DNA of 64,000 bases, from positions 1,674,001 through 1,738,000 of the forward strand of contig NZ_CP094468.1 of NCBI RefSeq assembly GCF_023347275.1. The letters run 5' to 3'. Source of the stretch: Faecalibacterium sp. I3-3-89 (GTDB taxonomy: Bacteria > Bacillota > Clostridia > Oscillospirales > Ruminococcaceae). Both the position numbers and the translations under genes were made by a program. Shown one piece after another: positions 34,987-43,599 of the stretch (positions within the stretch are counted from its first letter, which is position 1; every line of letters starts with the position of its first letter). The notes beneath the pieces were generated by a model. That model did not search any database. It saw nothing but the letters and a program-made list of their open reading frames with translations, and was not told the origin of the DNA.

Positions 34987-35231
34987 CGCACTTCTATACT
35001 CTCCTATCGGGAGTATGTGCGTCCTGCGGAGCTTCATTCCCAGTCAGCAGAAGAAAACTGCATGACCGAGAATGTTGCGTCACTTCGTTCCGTCAAGGTG
35101 GCTACACCCCCTTGCGCCGCTAAAGCGGCTATCCCCTGTGGACTTGCCGTCCGCAAACGGTTTTGACAAACCGTTCGCCGCCAGCAAGTTTGAAAATCAA
35201 GAATCTTAATTTGATAAAGGAATGTGATTCT

Positions 35232-35717
35232 ATGAAAAAGAAATTACCCATAATCCTCTTGGGTGTTATTTTGGCTTGTGTGTTGGTTTTCGGTTTCCTT
35301 TATGCAAACAATGACATTGGTAAAACCGCAAACAGTTTAGAAGCAGACATTCGCCAATCTCAAAAAATTTTGGATGATTGGATTGTTGATGGAAGCATTT
35401 CCGACACAATGGCTGCATTTATTTCTTACCCACAGGACAAGACAGACCACACTTTTTCTGTCTATGTAAATCGCCCTGGCTTGTCTTTTGGATATTTCTT
35501 CCGTGGTGGTGGAGATATAGTTGAGGTTGATGATTACATTGCAGAGTTTGTTGTTGAGGGAAATAACGAAAGGGCATGTGTAAGCATGGAAAAGTACACA
35601 AAGGCTCAGATGGAAGTCATCGAGTTTGAGGCCGAGGATGTTATCACGACCAGCTGTGGATTCGACAACTGGTGCCCAGGCTATTCCTACCATCCCTGCC
35701 AGACCGAACTGAGCTGA
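35232..35717 (+). CDS. Membrane-anchored or secreted protein of unknown function
   Basis: 161 residues from the ATG at 35232. Residues 3-23 (KKLPIILLGVILACVLVFGF) are a signal anchor or uncleaved signal peptide. The ectodomain contains YPQDKTDHTFSVYVNRPGLS and RACVSMEKYTKAQMEVIEFE, and ends in a Cys-rich tail (SCGFDNWCPGYSYHPC). It precedes the PqqD operon by 78 bases with a hairpin between. It is too long to be an ordinary RiPP precursor. No family recognised. Confidence 0.65.
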   Translation: MKKKLPIILLGVILACVLVFGFLYANNDIGKTANSLEADIRQSQKILDDWIVDGSISDTMAAFISYPQDKTDHTFSVYVNRPGLSFGYFFRGGGDIVEVDDYIAEFVVEGNNERACVSMEKYTKAQMEVIEFEAEDVITTSCGFDNWCPGYSYHPCQTELS

Positions 35718-35725
35718 TCTTTTAC

Positions 35726-35757
35726 AGAAGGCAGGTCGTTTCGGCGGCCTGCCTTCT
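35726..35757 (+). terminator. Hairpin between the membrane-protein gene and the PqqD operon
   Basis: AGAAGGCAGG pairs perfectly with CCTGCCTTCT over a 12-base loop. On the plus strand only CTTG follows, so it is weak as a terminator; it may act as an attenuator or as a processing or stability hairpin. Confidence 0.5.
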
Positions 35758-35794
35758 CTTGAAAAAACACCGTTCTAAGAAAGGACGTTTAAAT

Positions 35795-36052
35795 ATGAAA
35801 CTGAAAGATACATTTGTCACGCAGGAAATGGACGGCGAGCAGGTGATGGTAGAAGCCGGCGGCGGCTTTGCCGGCATGGTGCGCAGCAATGCCACCGCCG
35901 CGTTTATCATTGACCAGCTCAAAACCGAAACCACCAAGGAAGCCATTCTGGACGCTATGTGCAAAAAGTACGATGCACCCCGCGCTGTGATGGCCGAGGA
36001 TGTGGATATGGTCATCAACAACCTGAAAAAAATCGGTGCGCTGGATGCGTAA
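35795..36052 (+). CDS. PqqD-family RiPP recognition protein
   Basis: 85 residues with a PqqD/RRE fold pattern: MKLKDTFVTQEMDGEQVMVE (beta wing), FAGMVRSNATAAFIIDQLKT (helix 1) and ILDAMCKKYDAPRAVMAEDV to the end (winged helix). Such stand-alone RREs bind leader peptides of RiPP precursors and hand them to the maturase. It heads a tight five-gene operon (35795-40354). No radical SAM, lasso cyclase or precursor gene is visible next to it. Confidence 0.88.
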   Translation: MKLKDTFVTQEMDGEQVMVEAGGGFAGMVRSNATAAFIIDQLKTETTKEAILDAMCKKYDAPRAVMAEDVDMVINNLKKIGALDA

Positions 36053-36488
36053 ATCGACCTTTGAAGAGGAGATTGCGCACAATGGCTTTTTGCTTTACCG
36101 CAATGTAGGCGACAGTATGCTGCCGCTGATCCGGCAGGGCAAAGACCTGCTGCTTATCGCCCGCAAACCGGAAGGACGACTGAACAAATACGATGTGCCG
36201 CTCTACCGCCGGGATAGCGGACAATATGTGCTCCACCGTATTTTGAAAGTACGCAAAAACGATTATGTCCTCTGCGGGGACAACCGCTGGCAGCGGGAGA
36301 CCGGCATAACCGACCGGCATATCATCGGCGTGCTGACGGCAGTGATCCGGGATGGACAAAAGCTCCCGGTCACGGATCAGCGCTACCGACTGTATGTGCA
36401 TCTGTGGTGCGATCTGTTCTACCTGCGCGCGGCGGTGCTGTGGTGCCGTGACCTGCCCGGAAGAATAAAAAGGAAGCTGTGCCAATGA
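36045..36488 (+). CDS. S26-type signal peptidase, Ser-His class
   Basis: 147 residues. LYRNVGDSMLPLIRQGKDLL holds the catalytic Ser (GDSMLP). Downstream, KYDVPLYRRDSGQYVLHRIL has His where bacterial type I peptidases have Lys, placing it with the SipW/archaeal-like Ser-His enzymes; VLCGDNRWQRE is the conserved GDN box. The C-terminus has a hydrophobic patch around YVHLWCDLFYLRAAVLW. Overlaps pqqD and the ABC gene. In this setting it may cleave the leader of an exported peptide. Confidence 0.85.
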   Translation: MRKSTFEEEIAHNGFLLYRNVGDSMLPLIRQGKDLLLIARKPEGRLNKYDVPLYRRDSGQYVLHRILKVRKNDYVLCGDNRWQRETGITDRHIIGVLTAVIRDGQKLPVTDQRYRLYVHLWCDLFYLRAAVLWCRDLPGRIKRKLCQ

Positions 36489-38200
36489 AACAAAGAAACA
36501 CCTTACAATGGCTCAGCATCGTAACGGGAAAAGCCAAGCTTCTGGTAGGCGTTCTGGTTGCAGTACAGGCGGTGCTGAGCGTTTCCAGCATCGCCTTTGC
36601 CTTTGTACTGCGGCGCATTATCAACATGGCCGTGGACGGGGTGCAGGGCGGTTTTTGGGCATCGCTGGCGCTGCTGGTGGGCATCCTGCTGGGGCAGATC
36701 GTGTTAAGCGCGGCGAGCCGCTTTTTGAGTGAGTACACCAGCGCCGCCGTGGAAAACCGCTTCAAGCACCGGCTCTTTGCGGCACTGCTCACCGGGAACT
36801 ATGCGTCGGTCACGGCGGTGCACTCCGGCGAGTGGATGAACCGCCTTACATCGGACACCACCATCATTGCAGGCGGTGTTACGCAGATCGTGCCCGGTCT
36901 GATCGGAATGCTGGTGCGGCTGTTCGGCGCACTGGCAGCCATCTTATGGCTGGAACCGCGGTTTTTCTGGGTGCTGGTGCCCGGCGGTGTAGCCATGCTT
37001 GCGCTGACGTATGGATTTCGGAAAATTCTGAAACGCCTGCACAAAAATATTCAGGAAGCGGACGGCACCCTGCGGGTCTTTTTGCAGGAGCGGCTGGAAA
37101 GCCTGCTCATCGTGCGCACCTTTGCAAAGGAGCAGCAGACTGCGGCACAGGCGGCCAGCTTGATGGAACAGCACAAGGCCGCGCGGATGAAGCGCAGCAA
37201 CTTTTCCAACCTGTGCAACATCGGGTTTGCCGGTGCGATGAACGGCGCATATCTGCTGGGCATCGGCTTTTGCGGATACGGTATCCTGACCGGAACGATG
37301 AGCTACGGAAACCTGATGGCGATCATGCAGCTGGTGGGGCAGGTGCAAAGCCCGTTTGCCAACATTACGGGGTATCTGCCGCGTTATTACGCCATGCTTG
37401 CCAGCGCGGAGCGCCTGATGGAAGCGGAAGCCTTTGCACCGGACAGCGAGCACCCGCTTGCAGAGGAAAAAGTGCTGGAGTTCTATCGCACCAAGCTGAC
37501 GGCGCTCCGGCTGGAACACGCCAGCTTTACCTATCAGCCGCCTGTCCGCGCAGAGGAAGAACAGCCGCCCATGCCTGTGGTACTGAAGGACATTGACCTG
37601 ACCATCCGCAAGGGCGAGTACATCGCGTTCACCGGGCCGTCCGGCTGCGGCAAAAGCACGGTGCTGAAATTGCTGATGTGCCTTTACCCGCTGGATGCCG
37701 GTTCACGCACGCTGGAAACCATCAGCGGCACACAACCGCTCACGGCGGCGTGGCGCAGCCTGTTCGCCTATGTGCCGCAAGGCAATCAGCTGCTTTCCGG
37801 TACGATCCGGGATATCGTTTCCTTTGGCGACCCGTGCAAAGCACAGGATGATGCCGGCATCCTCCGTGCCCTGCGCATTGCCTGCGCAGAGGATTTTGTG
37901 CAGAAGCTGGAAAAAGGGCTGGATACCATGCTGGGCGAACACGGGCAGGGGCTTTCTGAAGGGCAGATGCAGCGCATCGCCATTGCCCGTGCCGTGTTCT
38001 CAGAGCATCCCATTCTGATGCTGGACGAGGCCACCAGTGCCTTGGACGAAGCAACTGCGCAGCAGTTGTTGGAAAATCTGCGCCGTATGACTGATAAAAC
38101 GGTGCTGATGGTCACGCACCGCGCAGATCAGACCGAATTTTTTGACAGGGAGCTGTCTTTTTCCAAAGATGGCATCCGACAGAAAAGCAAAATAGGGTAA
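36485..38200 (+). CDS. ABC transporter, fused permease and ATPase (peptide exporter type)
   Basis: 571 residues from the ATG at 36485 (AGGAAG upstream). The six-helix permease spans residues 20-310. The ATPase shows Walker A GPSGCGKST (about 383), Q-loop YVPQGNQLLSGT, signature LSEGQMQRIAIARA (about 491), Walker B ILMLDEATSALDE and switch VTHRAD. It lacks a C39 peptidase domain, which fits a separate peptidase gene just upstream. It probably works as a homodimer exporting the product of this operon. Confidence 0.93.
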   Translation: MKQRNTLQWLSIVTGKAKLLVGVLVAVQAVLSVSSIAFAFVLRRIINMAVDGVQGGFWASLALLVGILLGQIVLSAASRFLSEYTSAAVENRFKHRLFAALLTGNYASVTAVHSGEWMNRLTSDTTIIAGGVTQIVPGLIGMLVRLFGALAAILWLEPRFFWVLVPGGVAMLALTYGFRKILKRLHKNIQEADGTLRVFLQERLESLLIVRTFAKEQQTAAQAASLMEQHKAARMKRSNFSNLCNIGFAGAMNGAYLLGIGFCGYGILTGTMSYGNLMAIMQLVGQVQSPFANITGYLPRYYAMLASAERLMEAEAFAPDSEHPLAEEKVLEFYRTKLTALRLEHASFTYQPPVRAEEEQPPMPVVLKDIDLTIRKGEYIAFTGPSGCGKSTVLKLLMCLYPLDAGSRTLETISGTQPLTAAWRSLFAYVPQGNQLLSGTIRDIVSFGDPCKAQDDAGILRALRIACAEDFVQKLEKGLDTMLGEHGQGLSEGQMQRIAIARAVFSEHPILMLDEATSALDEATAQQLLENLRRMTDKTVLMVTHRADQTEFFDRELSFSKDGIRQKSKIG

Positions 38201-38204
38201 CATT

Positions 38205-39158
38205 ATGAAATTTTGGAAAAGCAAGACCTTTGCGGTTGGTGTGATCATTGTTTGTTCTGCGCTCCTGATCGGACTGTCATGGATGAACCGTCAGCAGGAA
38301 CGGCGGAGACTGTCACAAATGCGTGCATTGCAGCAGCAGGCCGCCCCTTATGAACAGGAGCTCCGAGAGATCCAATCCGAATTAGACAAGCGGGAGAAAG
38401 CAATTTCCGCCAACACGGATATATCCGGTGCGGTCCCCTGCTTCAGGGTATCTTCCGCGAAGGACATTGAGCTTGTAAAGAAATTGAGTGCAGGCCATGC
38501 CTTCACCCCGACGATCCTGCTGAATTGCTCACTGGATAAAGAGACGCTGCGGGACATCATCAAAGCGTCTGCTGCGGAAAATTATGATTTTGTTCTGTTT
38601 ATTCATTCCATGCAGGATGATACGCTGGACACAGTAGCGGATCTTCAGGAAATGATCGCAGAATACACCACCGTATGGAAACCGATTGTTCTTTTACGGA
38701 ATCAAGACGATACACAAGAAAATCGGGCGTTGCTGGCACAGCACGGATACCAGACGTTGTTCCGATACCGTACCAATCTGGACGATGGCATACAGGACGA
38801 GATCCTTTATCTTCCGTATGGGGCTCTTCTTGCCACGGTCTCCAGCAGCCGTTTGACAACTACGCTGGTTTCTGCGCACACCAGCATGGCAATTTGTTTT
38901 GACCTTGATAGTCTGCACGATCATACGTTGGCAGAAAAGGACATCACAAATTGTCTGAATGTGTTGGATGAATATGTATCCGAAAAAAAGCTGGAATACC
39001 GTGATGCTGATACAGCATTTTGGGTTCTGGCACAAAAAGAAGGAAAGACAGAACGTGCCAAAGCAGAATTTGACCGCTATGAACAGCAGCAGGAAGCACG
39101 GCTCAAAGAACTGCGGGATATTATCAGCGAAATCTACAGCCATTGGAATGAATATTGA
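38205..39158 (+). CDS. Single-pass membrane protein of unknown function in the exporter operon
   Basis: 317 residues. A membrane anchor at residues 8-26 (FAVGVIIVCSALLIGLSWMN) is followed by a coiled coil (QALQQQ-type, 35-70) and an extracellular alpha/beta domain. Repeated pieces such as FVLFIHSMQDDTLDTVADLQ and ILYLPYGALLATVSSSRLTT are reminiscent of a NodB-like barrel, but no metal triad is apparent. The C-terminus is another helix bundle. Four bases separate it from the ABC gene and it overlaps the next gene. I do not recognise the family. Confidence 0.65.
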   Translation: MKFWKSKTFAVGVIIVCSALLIGLSWMNRQQERRRLSQMRALQQQAAPYEQELREIQSELDKREKAISANTDISGAVPCFRVSSAKDIELVKKLSAGHAFTPTILLNCSLDKETLRDIIKASAAENYDFVLFIHSMQDDTLDTVADLQEMIAEYTTVWKPIVLLRNQDDTQENRALLAQHGYQTLFRYRTNLDDGIQDEILYLPYGALLATVSSSRLTTTLVSAHTSMAICFDLDSLHDHTLAEKDITNCLNVLDEYVSEKKLEYRDADTAFWVLAQKEGKTERAKAEFDRYEQQQEARLKELRDIISEIYSHWNEY

Positions 39159-39169
39159 GGAACCGCAAA

Positions 39170-40354
39170 ATGAGTACAATGACCCAGACAAGGAAACACC
39201 TGCTTTATTTGATGGCGTGTGCGCTCCAAGGCACTTCTGCGCAAGAAGAAATTTTGGCCGATGCGGATCTGAAGCAGCTTCTGATCATGGCAAAAAAGCA
39301 TTCGGTCTCTTCCATGGTCTGCATGGCATTGGAGAAAACTGCGATTTTTGCAAATGCCGATGAAACAACAAAGAAGCAATGGCTCGAAGCCAAAAATAAG
39401 GCGATCCGAAAAAATATGCTGCTGGATGCCGAGCGTAAGGCCATTCTGCATGAGCTGGAAACACAAGGCATCTGGTATATGCCCCTGAAAGGCAGCATCC
39501 TGAAAGACTGGTACCCGAAGCCCGGCATGCGGGAGATGGCGGACAACGACATTTTGTTTGACCCTTCCGGACGTGAACAGGTGCGGGAGATTTTTCAAAA
39601 CCGGGGCTACAAGACTGTTTCTTTCAGGAAGGGCAATCACGATGTATATGAAAAAGCGCCTATTTATAATTTTGAAATGCATGTTTCCCTGTTTCACGGG
39701 ATGTATAAGGAATTGGCCGAGCAGTATACCGAACAGTATGAGAATGTAAAAGAACGCTTACTGCCGGTAGATGGAACAGTATATCAGTTTGCCTTTACGC
39801 CCGAAGACTTTTATGTATTTGCCCTTGCACACGCATACAAGCATTACAGTCACAGCGGAACAGGTGTCCGCACACTGGCCGATATTTATGTGATGGAGCG
39901 GCATCTGGGCGACATCATGGATCGGGACGAAGTGGAACAAAAGCTGACGCAGCTTGGAATCGCAGAATATGAGCAGCACAGCCGTGTGCTGGCAGAAAAG
40001 CTGTTTTCTGCCGTTCGGCCTCTGGCAGAGATCGAACTGACCGAGGATGAAAAGGAAATGCTGCTGTACTATTGTGATGCGACCACTTACGGAACAGTCG
40101 GTAACAGCGTTAACAATCGTCTGCATGAGCTTCAGGAAGACTCAGAAGATATCACTCTCCGGACGAAGCTAAAATACTGCTGTGTACGGCTTTTTCCCGG
40201 AAGAGAATTTTGCAAATTGTATTATCCGTTTGTTTATAGTCATCCGTGGACGCTGCCATTTTTCTGGGTATGGCGAATAGTGTATAGAAGTATTGCAAAC
40301 AAAAAGAATTTACAGCAAGAGTTAAAAGCTTTGAAAGCGGTCAGCAGAAGATAA
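39170..40354 (+). CDS. NTP_transf_5-type nucleotidyltransferase family protein
   Basis: 394 residues from the ATG at 39170 with GAGGAA seven bases upstream. IWYMPLKGSILKDWYPKPGM followed by REMADNDILFD is the LKG...D-x-D core of the uncharacterised nucleotidyltransferase family PF14907, here with Asn between the acidic residues. FALAHAYKHYSHSGTGVRTL and ADIYVMERHL are also typical. Members often sit in RiPP (including lasso) clusters and may modify the peptide or a carrier. It is the last gene of the operon, before the terminator at 40443. Confidence 0.82.
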   Translation: MSTMTQTRKHLLYLMACALQGTSAQEEILADADLKQLLIMAKKHSVSSMVCMALEKTAIFANADETTKKQWLEAKNKAIRKNMLLDAERKAILHELETQGIWYMPLKGSILKDWYPKPGMREMADNDILFDPSGREQVREIFQNRGYKTVSFRKGNHDVYEKAPIYNFEMHVSLFHGMYKELAEQYTEQYENVKERLLPVDGTVYQFAFTPEDFYVFALAHAYKHYSHSGTGVRTLADIYVMERHLGDIMDRDEVEQKLTQLGIAEYEQHSRVLAEKLFSAVRPLAEIELTEDEKEMLLYYCDATTYGTVGNSVNNRLHELQEDSEDITLRTKLKYCCVRLFPGREFCKLYYPFVYSHPWTLPFFWVWRIVYRSIANKKNLQQELKALKAVSRR

Positions 40355-40442
40355 TTCTGTATAGAGTATCGCTGTCGGCAGTAGCATAGGCATGATATAA
40401 AGAACACCGTGCACCCTCTTTCTGTGTATCATTCTTTTTATG

Positions 40443-40475
40443 CGCGGGCAACCAAGACGGATGCCCGTGTTTTTT
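40443..40475 (+). terminator. Terminator of the PqqD-ABC operon
   Basis: CGCGGGCA pairs with TGCCCGTG over an 11-base loop, then TTTTTT. Confidence 0.85.
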
Positions 40476-40511
40476 CGCTGTTTCAATGCGCTTTGTCTGG
40501 GTGAGCAGCCA

Positions 40512-41099
40512 TCACTGCTCTAAAAGTTCCGCATAATTGCATTGCCCATTCCGGCCCTTTCGTATTTCATAGGTAAAGGGTAAACCTGAGTACGTTTTGA
40601 AACGCACACCTGCATAAAGAAGAACCACCTCCCACAGATGCTCTTCTGTCGGCTCGGTTCTCAGTTTTCTTACCGCTCTGTATCTCCGCTGCCGCTCTGC
40701 TCCTACGCTGATTTTCTCTTTATCTGCTGTGTTTGGAAAGTACACGCCTTTTTCATAAGGCAGGTACGATGTGACGGAGGCTTTGGATAGGCCAAGGACT
40801 GTTGCCGTTGAGAAAATGGAAGTTTTATAGTCCTGCTTTTTTCGATACCTCTCAAACGTGTCCTGTACCTTCTCCGCCACTTCTGATTCATACACACCGG
40901 CTGTGATGAGCAGCTTTCTCACTTTGATTGGGTTTAGGTTTAGCACATCGGCGATGGATTGGAGGGAGCAGTCCTCCTCATAGAGCGCCACAGCCGCATC
41001 CATCTGATTTTTCAGATTCTTCCTGGCATCGTATTCCGGCTTTAACTTTTTCCGGCCGCCGCCAGGCTTTCTGGCTTTATATGCTCTTTTCTCTCCCAT
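40512..41099 (-). pseudogene. HTH protein of cassette B, C-terminally truncated copy
   Basis: Residues 1-186 are almost identical to the protein at 19472-20245, with only a few changes. After RKGRNGQ the frame becomes CNYAELLEQ and stops, where the full copy continues for another 70 residues. The break near 40535 marks the junction with the inserted PqqD/ICE block, so the block's right edge lies here. It keeps both HTH-like segments. Confidence 0.8.
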
Positions 41100-41101
41100 A
41101 A

Positions 41102-41485
41102 TTATTCGTGCAGTTCCAGCGGCAGTCCATCCGGGTCGTGGAAGAATGTCATCTTCTTGCCGGTGTAATCATCCACACGGATTGGCTCACATTCAATCCC
41201 AACTTCTGCCAGTTTTCTCACCGTCTGCTCCACGCTCTCCACACAGAATGCAAGATGACGCAGGCCACAGGCTTCGGGACGGTTCACACGCTTCGGCGGT
41301 TTTTCCTCAGCGAAAATCTCCAGTTCTGTGTGTTCATTGACACGCAGATCCAGCTTCCAGTCTTTACGCTCTGAGCGATAGTTTTCTCTGATGACAGAGA
41401 ATCCCAGCTTGTTCACATAGAAATCCTTAGCTGCTTCGTAGTCAGATACGATGATTGCAATATGATGTATTTTTGATAAATTCAT
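41102..41485 (-). CDS. VOC-family protein, cassette B
   Basis: 127 residues differing from the cassette A VOC protein (20248-20631) at only about five positions, e.g. AEEKPPKR for AEEDPPKR and CVESVEQTVRK for CVDSVEQTVRE. All presumed metal ligands (HHIAI, LEIFAEE, LRHLAFCV, LPLELHE) are kept. The third base changes are more frequent than residue changes in the middle of the gene, suggesting selection on the protein. Function unknown. Confidence 0.85.
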   Translation of the reverse strand: MNLSKIHHIAIIVSDYEAAKDFYVNKLGFSVIRENYRSERKDWKLDLRVNEHTELEIFAEEKPPKRVNRPEACGLRHLAFCVESVEQTVRKLAEVGIECEPIRVDDYTGKKMTFFHDPDGLPLELHE

Positions 41486-41545
41486 TTTTTCTCACACTCC
41501 ATTTTTATTCTCATTTTATTTTCGTTACAAACTATACAACAACCT

Positions 41546-41589
41546 TCAAAAATACTGTGTGAACTCCTGGAGTTCAGTTTTTCCACACG
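41546..41589 (-). terminator. Terminator after the cassette B coiled-coil gene
   Basis: GTGTGG...CTGAACTCC folds with GGAGTTCACAC on the minus strand, followed by a TATTTTTG run. Same hairpin as at 20691-20735. Confidence 0.75.
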
Positions 41590-41616
41590 GCATTTATTTT
41601 TTTCTTGGGTTCTTGT

Positions 41617-41937
41617 TTATTTCAGCTTTTCCAGAATCTCATCCGCACTCATGCCGCTGGCCAGCAACTTCTTCAGTACACTCTCGGCTTCAGCCTTCTT
41701 TGCTTCTTCTGCGGCTTTCTGATCCGCTTTGGCTTTCTTGGCTTCGAGCTTGGCTACTTCTTTCTCTGCGGACTTCAGTTCAGATTTCTTAGTTTTTAAG
41801 TTGGCTTTTTTCTCTTCGATATCCTTCTGGATTACCTCTACCTCTGCGGTAAGAGTCTGGATGACAGACTGCTTCTCTGCGATCTGGGACGCGATATCAG
41901 ATTTGGTGCGGTTCTTGCTTCCTTTGGTTCTGGGCAT
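41617..41937 (-). CDS. Small Lys/Ala-rich coiled-coil protein, cassette B
   Basis: 106 residues: MPRTKGSKNRTKSD basic arm, coiled coil through VEVIQKDIEEKKANLKTKKS and KAKADQKAAEEAKKAEAESV, then the invariant LKKLLASGMSADEILEKLK. The middle of the coil differs in sequence from cassette A while both ends are conserved. It follows the variable pair (41986-42789) and has a -10-like TACAAT just upstream. Confidence 0.75.
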   Translation of the reverse strand: MPRTKGSKNRTKSDIASQIAEKQSVIQTLTAEVEVIQKDIEEKKANLKTKKSELKSAEKEVAKLEAKKAKADQKAAEEAKKAEAESVLKKLLASGMSADEILEKLK

Positions 41938-41985
41938 AATATGTAGGCCTCATTTCTATGTTCATATTGTATTGTTTAGCCGTAC

Positions 41986-42177
41986 TTATTTCTTATCCTT
42001 ACAGTCCTCTTCATCCTGAGAGAATTGAAGATATTTTGTGCCTCGTATAGCGTCTGCATAATATCCACCGTCATTTTTTGTGCTTAGCTCCGCTGTACCT
42101 CGTACCATACTTTCATCCATCGGTCCACTTTTTCTGCTCGCCTCAAGTGCTTTTCTAATATCTTCTTTATCTGACAT
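41986..42177 (-). CDS. Small hydrophilic protein, variable slot of cassette B
   Basis: 63 residues, acidic-basic mixed (EDIRKALEASRKSGPMDESM, then a Gly/Tyr-containing middle and a DEEDCKDKK tail). SD GAAGGAAA precedes the ATG. It lies 18 bases after the four-helix membrane protein gene, so the two form a pair. No family recognised; it could be a regulator or antitoxin-like partner of the membrane protein. Inference only. Confidence 0.5.
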   Translation of the reverse strand: MSDKEDIRKALEASRKSGPMDESMVRGTAELSTKNDGGYYADAIRGTKYLQFSQDEEDCKDKK

Positions 42178-42195
42178 TGTTTTTCCTTCTTTCTT

Positions 42196-42789
42196 TTATA
42201 TTCCTATAAAAATGCTAACCACCGCAAGGGATATTAACGCCACCGTGCTCACACAAAATAATCCAACACATTTGTTAAATGCTGTGTACTTCTTTTCCAA
42301 AATTGCATTATTGTTATCTGTGTTCTGAGCGTAAATACTTCCGATAAATCTTACCGCTGTCGTGTCCTTTTCATCCGGCAGACCTTCAGTTAATAAAAGT
42401 CCTGCATCTAATCGTCCGAATCTCATGCTTCTTAATAGATTGACTGACATAATAAGCATCGCAACATTACTTACAATAGCTATAACAAGTAAGATGGCAT
42501 AGATTATTATCCCATATAATTCTGGTTTCGTTTGAGGCAAATTCACATTTCCAGCTTTTTCGATTTGTGTTGTCAACAGGACAAATATAAATGCACAAGC
42601 CGCCAATAGAATATATACCTTATTTTCTAGCTTTTCTGCACGTGTTACACAATAGTCATATTCAGCTTTTATTGCTTCAAAGCATATGGAAGCACTTGAC
42701 TCTTCATTATTTGTTGTGTTTGCCTCCACATCGGCTACTTCCACTTGGTATATCTGATCATTTACCTTCACATTATATCTGTTTGTCAT
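42196..42789 (-). CDS. Four-helix membrane protein, variable slot of cassette B, candidate defence effector
   Basis: 197 residues. After a 40-residue soluble part, EYDYCVTRAEKLENKVYILL leads into TM1 and TM2 (AACAFIFVLLTT; LYGIIIYAILLVIAIVSNVA). A soluble loop follows (residues 125-160), then TM (GLFCVSTVALISLAVVSIFI) at the C-terminus. The topology, with a charged K-L-E-N-K helix before TM1 and a cytosolic insert, resembles PycTM-like and other 2TM effectors, and it occupies the position that Pycsar occupies in cassette A. No sensor gene is present. Confidence 0.65.
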   Translation of the reverse strand: MTNRYNVKVNDQIYQVEVADVEANTTNNEESSASICFEAIKAEYDYCVTRAEKLENKVYILLAACAFIFVLLTTQIEKAGNVNLPQTKPELYGIIIYAILLVIAIVSNVAMLIMSVNLLRSMRFGRLDAGLLLTEGLPDEKDTTAVRFIGSIYAQNTDNNNAILEKKYTAFNKCVGLFCVSTVALISLAVVSIFIGI

Positions 42790-42829
42790 CTATTCACATC
42801 TTTTCATTATCACATCTTCACATCTCAGC

Positions 42830-42960
42830 CAATCCTTAGATTGTTGCCTGCTGCTCACCGCGTAGAGGTGTGTGATTATTAGAGCAGTGAGAGCCACGGT
42901 TTTCCATGGCCCCAGAGTCAGGGCACCACCTGAGACACGGTCAGTCTCATTTGCCCCATT
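42830..42960 (-). promoter_or_regulatory. Conserved structured leader, copy 2
   Basis: The core CTGCTCTAATAATCACACAC...GGTGAGCAGCAGGCAACAAT is present on the minus strand. The upstream hairpin is different from copies 1 and 3: CCATGGAAAACCGTGG at about 42889-42912, preceded by further short repeats up to 42960. It lies between the vanZ-like gene and the variable slot. Confidence 0.65.
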
Positions 42961-42981
42961 ATATCACAATTTCATCCAGTT

Positions 42982-43593
42982 TTACAGATGCTTTCTTGCC
43001 TTCATCGCCACGTAATACACTAAACCGCCGAGCACTCCACCTACTGTGTTGTAGAAGATATCTGATAGCTGGAATGTTCCCAAACGAAGCAATAATTGCA
43101 GCATCTCAATGCTTACCGAAAAGCAAAATGTTATCTTTCCGCTTTGCCACAGTATCTTCTTCAAGCCTTTCTCCATCTTCTCCTGGAACGTCCACATAAC
43201 CACACTACTAAACGGCACCATCATGATTACGTTCTCGATACACTCCGTGGTCAGTTTTTGTTCACCATTCACTGTCCCCCAGATGCCCCAGCCGCCCATG
43301 ACATCGGATAAAGGATTCATCCACAGTTGACGGTTTAACAGGGTTCGGAACAGAATAAGCGAAGTCACAAAGGCCAGGAAGAATAGTTTCCGAAAGAACA
43401 CACTCTCCTTGAATTTCTGATACCATGTCATTATGGCAATCTTCCAGCCTTTTCCTGCTCCAATAGATTCATAAGCATAAAGATAGAAAAACATTGCGAG
43501 GAAGGAAAGAAGAAGCGAGAATCCAAACGGCTCATAGAGAGCAGTCAGGATGTTTGTAAGAATCTTTCCGAGTAAATCAAGCGTTTCTTTCAT
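42982..43593 (-). CDS. VanZ-like membrane protein, cassette B
   Basis: 203 residues from the MKET start shared with the copy at 50693-51304 (an extra upstream ATG exists only here). Four to five TM segments: residues 15-42, 68-85, 115-135, 150-190. FSVSIEMLQLLLRLGTFQLS then DIFYNTVGGVLGGLVYY is the VanZ signature (E-x-x-Q...R...D-x-x-x-N-x-x-G). VanZ-like proteins are linked to cell-envelope or glycopeptide tolerance, mechanism unclear. It lies seven bases after the nucleotidyltransferase. Confidence 0.85.
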   Translation of the reverse strand: MKETLDLLGKILTNILTALYEPFGFSLLLSFLAMFFYLYAYESIGAGKGWKIAIMTWYQKFKESVFFRKLFFLAFVTSLILFRTLLNRQLWMNPLSDVMGGWGIWGTVNGEQKLTTECIENVIMMVPFSSVVMWTFQEKMEKGLKKILWQSGKITFCFSVSIEMLQLLLRLGTFQLSDIFYNTVGGVLGGLVYYVAMKARKHL

Positions 43594-43599
43594 CGTCAT

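Noticed and set aside
35732..35794. A short RiPP precursor peptide directly upstream of pqqD
   Set aside because: The 78-base gap is mostly a hairpin and the pqqD SD; no start codon with a usable frame was found.
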